Shown: positions 5,645 to 7,576 of the stretch, piece after piece
Layout of the letters: every line of letters starts with the position of its first letter
Numbering within the stretch: the stretch's first letter is position 1
Assembly: GCA_031265635.1 (NCBI GenBank)
Contig: JAISCK010000007.1
Coordinates: 1-7,576, forward strand
DNA: 7,576 bases
Origin: Spirochaetaceae bacterium
GTDB lineage: Bacteria; Spirochaetota; Spirochaetia; Treponematales; Breznakiellaceae
Direction: 5' to 3'
Program-made: the position numbers and the translations under genes
The notes under the pieces: generated by a model
Told to the model about the DNA's origin: nothing
What the model saw: the letters and a program-made list of their open reading frames with translations, nothing else
The model's database searches: none

Positions 5645-7171
5645 ATGCTGTCCGTAATCGACGCCAAAAAGTTTAATACCCTCATCGGAATTAATATCCT
5701 TATCAATTCCAATTATTCGGATATTCATTCCCTGCTCACCCAGATACTTGAGTCGGCAATGCGGCTCTGCGAGGGAGAGGCGTCAAGCCTCCTCATCGTC
5801 AACAGGGAAGAGAAAAAACTTTATTTTGAAACAGCCCTGGGTTCCAAGGGCGCGGAAGTCAAAAAATTTACCATCAACATGGGGGAGGGGATAGCCGGCT
5901 GGGTCGCTTCCCACAATACTTCGATTATTGTAAACGATGTAAAAAACGACACCAGGCACCTCAAAGGTATCTCCAACGAGATAGGCTATCCTTCAAATAC
6001 CATGCTTGCCGCGCCCATGCGGGTCAAGGATCAGTGCATAGGGGTCATTGAACTTATCAACAAGCGCGGCGGAAAGCTCTTTACCCAGGATGACCTTGAA
6101 TGGCTTGAAATCTTCGCCAACCAGGCGGCCCTGGCCGTACAGAACGCCCGGTATTTTGAACGGGTTCAGGCGGAAATAGACCTTCTGCAGGACCAGCTTC
6201 ACGCGGGTCAGGGCTATCACACCCTCATCACGCAAAGCCCGGTAATACAGGAAAAGCTCGACATCATCGACCAGGTGTCCAAAACCGATTCATCGGTACT
6301 CATACTCGGTGAAAGCGGCGTCGGAAAGGAACTTTTTGCCGAGCAGATACATCTCCGCAGCCAGCGGAGCAAGAAACCCTTTGTCAGGGTAAACTGCGCC
6401 GCCCTGCCCGAAGGGCTCCTCGAAAGTGAACTGTTCGGCCATGTAAAGGGGGCCTTTACCAACGCCATACAGAACCGCAAAGGCCGCTTCGAGGCCGCCG
6501 ACGGCGGGACCATCTTTCTTGACGAAATAGGCGACCTTCCCCTTCAGCTTCAAACAAAACTCCTCAGGGTCATACAGGAAAAATCCTTTGAAAAAGTCGG
6601 TTCCGACAAAACCATTACCGTAAATGTAAGAATACTTGCCGCCACCAACAAGGATATAGAAACCCTGGTAGAGAAGGGTGAGTTCAGGAGCGACCTCTAT
6701 TACAGGCTCAATGTGCTGCCCCTGTACATTCCCCCCCTGCGCCAGCGTCCCGAGGATATAGGCGTGCTGGCCGGCTTCTTTCTCCAAAAAAGCATGCGGG
6801 CGTCGAAAAAACAGCTTTCGGGCTTTTCGGATAAAGCAATGGAAACCCTGTTAAGCTATTCCTGGCCGGGAAACATACGGGAACTTGAAAACTGCATAGA
6901 AAGGGCCTGTATCATAAGCAAGGGTGAATATATACAGAGCGAAGACCTGCTTCTCAAAACCGGAGGCGTTACGCGCTACGAAGAGGATTACGGCGAAGAC
7001 GGCAGCAGGAATTTAAAAAACGCCATCAATGCCTTTAAGGCCCATTATATAAGCCGTGTGCTTGAAAAAAACAACTGGAACCAGACCGGAGCGGCAAAGT
7101 CCCTTGACATACAGCGGACCTACCTTTCCCGCTTGATAAAAGAACTGAACATACTTAACCCCAAGGAGTAG
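5645..7171 (+). CDS. Sigma-54-dependent activator with GAF sensor (NifA/FhlA/NorR type)
   Basis: A 508-residue bacterial enhancer-binding protein, which uses ATP hydrolysis to open sigma-54 RNA polymerase promoters. Domains: GAF sensor about 20-170; short helical linker 170-195; AAA+ domain about 197-420; Fis-type helix-turn-helix 457-502. Motifs: Walker A GESGVGKE (222-229), GAFTNA (269-274) where GAFTGA is usual, Walker B FLDEIGD (291-297), sensor I LAATN (331-335), arginine fingers R348/R354 in FRSDLYYR, and SYSWPGNIREL (404-414). The GAF part keeps INKRGGKLFTQDD, similar to the NK...F...D pattern of cyclic-nucleotide GAFs. There is no receiver domain, so a small ligand or a partner, not phosphorylation, is the likely signal. 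ATG 5645 has AGGGA 8 bases upstream and follows the previous stop by 14 bases. No sigma-54 (-24/-12) promoter was recognised in the window, so its targets probably lie elsewhere. The exact subfamily is unassigned. Confidence 0.93.
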   Translation: MLSVIDAKKFNTLIGINILINSNYSDIHSLLTQILESAMRLCEGEASSLLIVNREEKKLYFETALGSKGAEVKKFTINMGEGIAGWVASHNTSIIVNDVKNDTRHLKGISNEIGYPSNTMLAAPMRVKDQCIGVIELINKRGGKLFTQDDLEWLEIFANQAALAVQNARYFERVQAEIDLLQDQLHAGQGYHTLITQSPVIQEKLDIIDQVSKTDSSVLILGESGVGKELFAEQIHLRSQRSKKPFVRVNCAALPEGLLESELFGHVKGAFTNAIQNRKGRFEAADGGTIFLDEIGDLPLQLQTKLLRVIQEKSFEKVGSDKTITVNVRILAATNKDIETLVEKGEFRSDLYYRLNVLPLYIPPLRQRPEDIGVLAGFFLQKSMRASKKQLSGFSDKAMETLLSYSWPGNIRELENCIERACIISKGEYIQSEDLLLKTGGVTRYEEDYGEDGSRNLKNAINAFKAHYISRVLEKNNWNQTGAAKSLDIQRTYLSRLIKELNILNPKE

Positions 7172-7175
7172 GACC

Positions 7176-7576
7176 ATGACCGGAAATGAGAGATTCGAGG
7201 AACATGAAAAGATAGATTTTACCACCAGGCTCATTGATTTTCTCCAGCATAACCGTAAGCGTATTGCCGTTACCGGGGCCGTCATTATGGGCCTCTTTAT
7301 CATAGGCATTTCCGGATACGCCGTATGGGAAAAAATAACCAGCGCCAACGTAAGGGCGGTGGAAGAACTGTACGACAGGTATTTTGAAATAGGATTTGAG
7401 TCCTCACAGGTAAACGAAGAAGAAGCCGGCGAATATATCCAGTCGGTACGGGAGTTCGCCGGGAAAAAATCAGGCTACGCCGCGGTCCGCGCGTGGACCA
7501 TACTGGGAAGGATATACCAGACCCGGAAGGAATGGCCCCTGGCCGAAGAAGCCTGGAATAAGGCGGCGGAAACAAG
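7176..7576 (+). CDS. Membrane-anchored TPR-like protein, N-terminal part (runs off window)
   Basis: The frame is open from ATG 7176 to the right edge (133 codons plus two bases); the 3' end lies outside. AAGGAG at 7163-7168 with 7-base spacing supports the start, and the preceding stop is 4 bases upstream. Residues 1-29 are polar and basic near the end (QHNRKR), followed by one hydrophobic segment, about 30-50 (AVTGAVIMGLFIIGISGYAV). This predicts a single-pass inner-membrane protein with the N-terminus inside and the bulk in the periplasm. Residues from about 55 are helical and charged. Residues 102-131 (AVRAWTILGRIYQTRKEW then AEEAWNKA) have a TPR-like A-x-x-x-L-G/A-x-x-Y pattern. The layout resembles YfgM-like or other tetratricopeptide envelope proteins. 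No specific function can be assigned, and its link to the preceding activator is positional only. Confidence 0.8.
   Translation, partial: MTGNERFEEHEKIDFTTRLIDFLQHNRKRIAVTGAVIMGLFIIGISGYAVWEKITSANVRAVEELYDRYFEIGFESSQVNEEEAGEYIQSVREFAGKKSGYAAVRAWTILGRIYQTRKEWPLAEEAWNKAAET

Noticed and set aside
5590..5645. Possible terminator between rpsA and the activator (T-run at 5602-5608)
   Set aside because: The T-run is inside the S1 coding sequence and no stable GC-rich hairpin precedes it.
1..7576. CRISPR, tRNA/rRNA genes, insertion sequences, phage or defence genes
   Set aside because: I read for these and saw no regularly spaced repeats, tRNA-like folds, transposase motifs or terminal inverted repeats; nearly all bases are explained by recognised genes.

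Overview
The window reads as ordinary chromosomal housekeeping DNA from a bacterium, most likely a spirochaete of the Treponema lineage with moderately high GC. That placement is an inference. It rests mainly on the single-polypeptide fusion of cytidylate kinase with a six-domain ribosomal protein S1, an arrangement I associate with treponemes, and on the gene company. No database search was possible.

All genes lie on the + strand and are tightly packed. The order is: the 3' end of recA (1-648, with a long Pro/Ala-rich tail and an AT-hook-like end); folK (645-1133, apparently starting on a CTG that overlaps the recA stop); a 42-base gap holding a good sigma-70-type promoter; scpA (1176-1922); scpB (1932-2471); an RluB/RsuA-type rRNA pseudouridine synthase (2455-3231); the cmk-rpsA fusion (3234-5630); a GAF / AAA+ / Fis-type sigma-54 activator (5645-7171); and the 5' end of a membrane-anchored TPR-like protein (7176 to the right edge). 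Gaps after scpA are 2-14 bases or overlaps, and most starts have a clear Shine-Dalgarno, so scpA to the TPR gene looks like one operon that may also receive read-through from recA-folK.

The genes cover DNA repair (RecA), folate synthesis (FolK), chromosome condensation and segregation (ScpAB, partners of SMC), rRNA modification and translation (RluB-like, S1), pyrimidine nucleotide supply (CMK), and one signal-responsive transcription activator next to a probable envelope protein. Linking them as a growth and chromosome-maintenance cluster is inference from position only.

I found no new multi-gene system, mobile element, CRISPR array, tRNA/rRNA gene or convincing terminator. The points worth a second look are inside known families: an internal ribosome binding site and ATG that could release free S1 from the CMK-S1 fusion; a GAFTNA variant of the sigma-54-contacting GAFTGA loop; the RecA tail; the CTG start of folK; and a promoter placed so that scpA mRNA would be nearly leaderless. 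No stretch above 300 bases lacks a gene.
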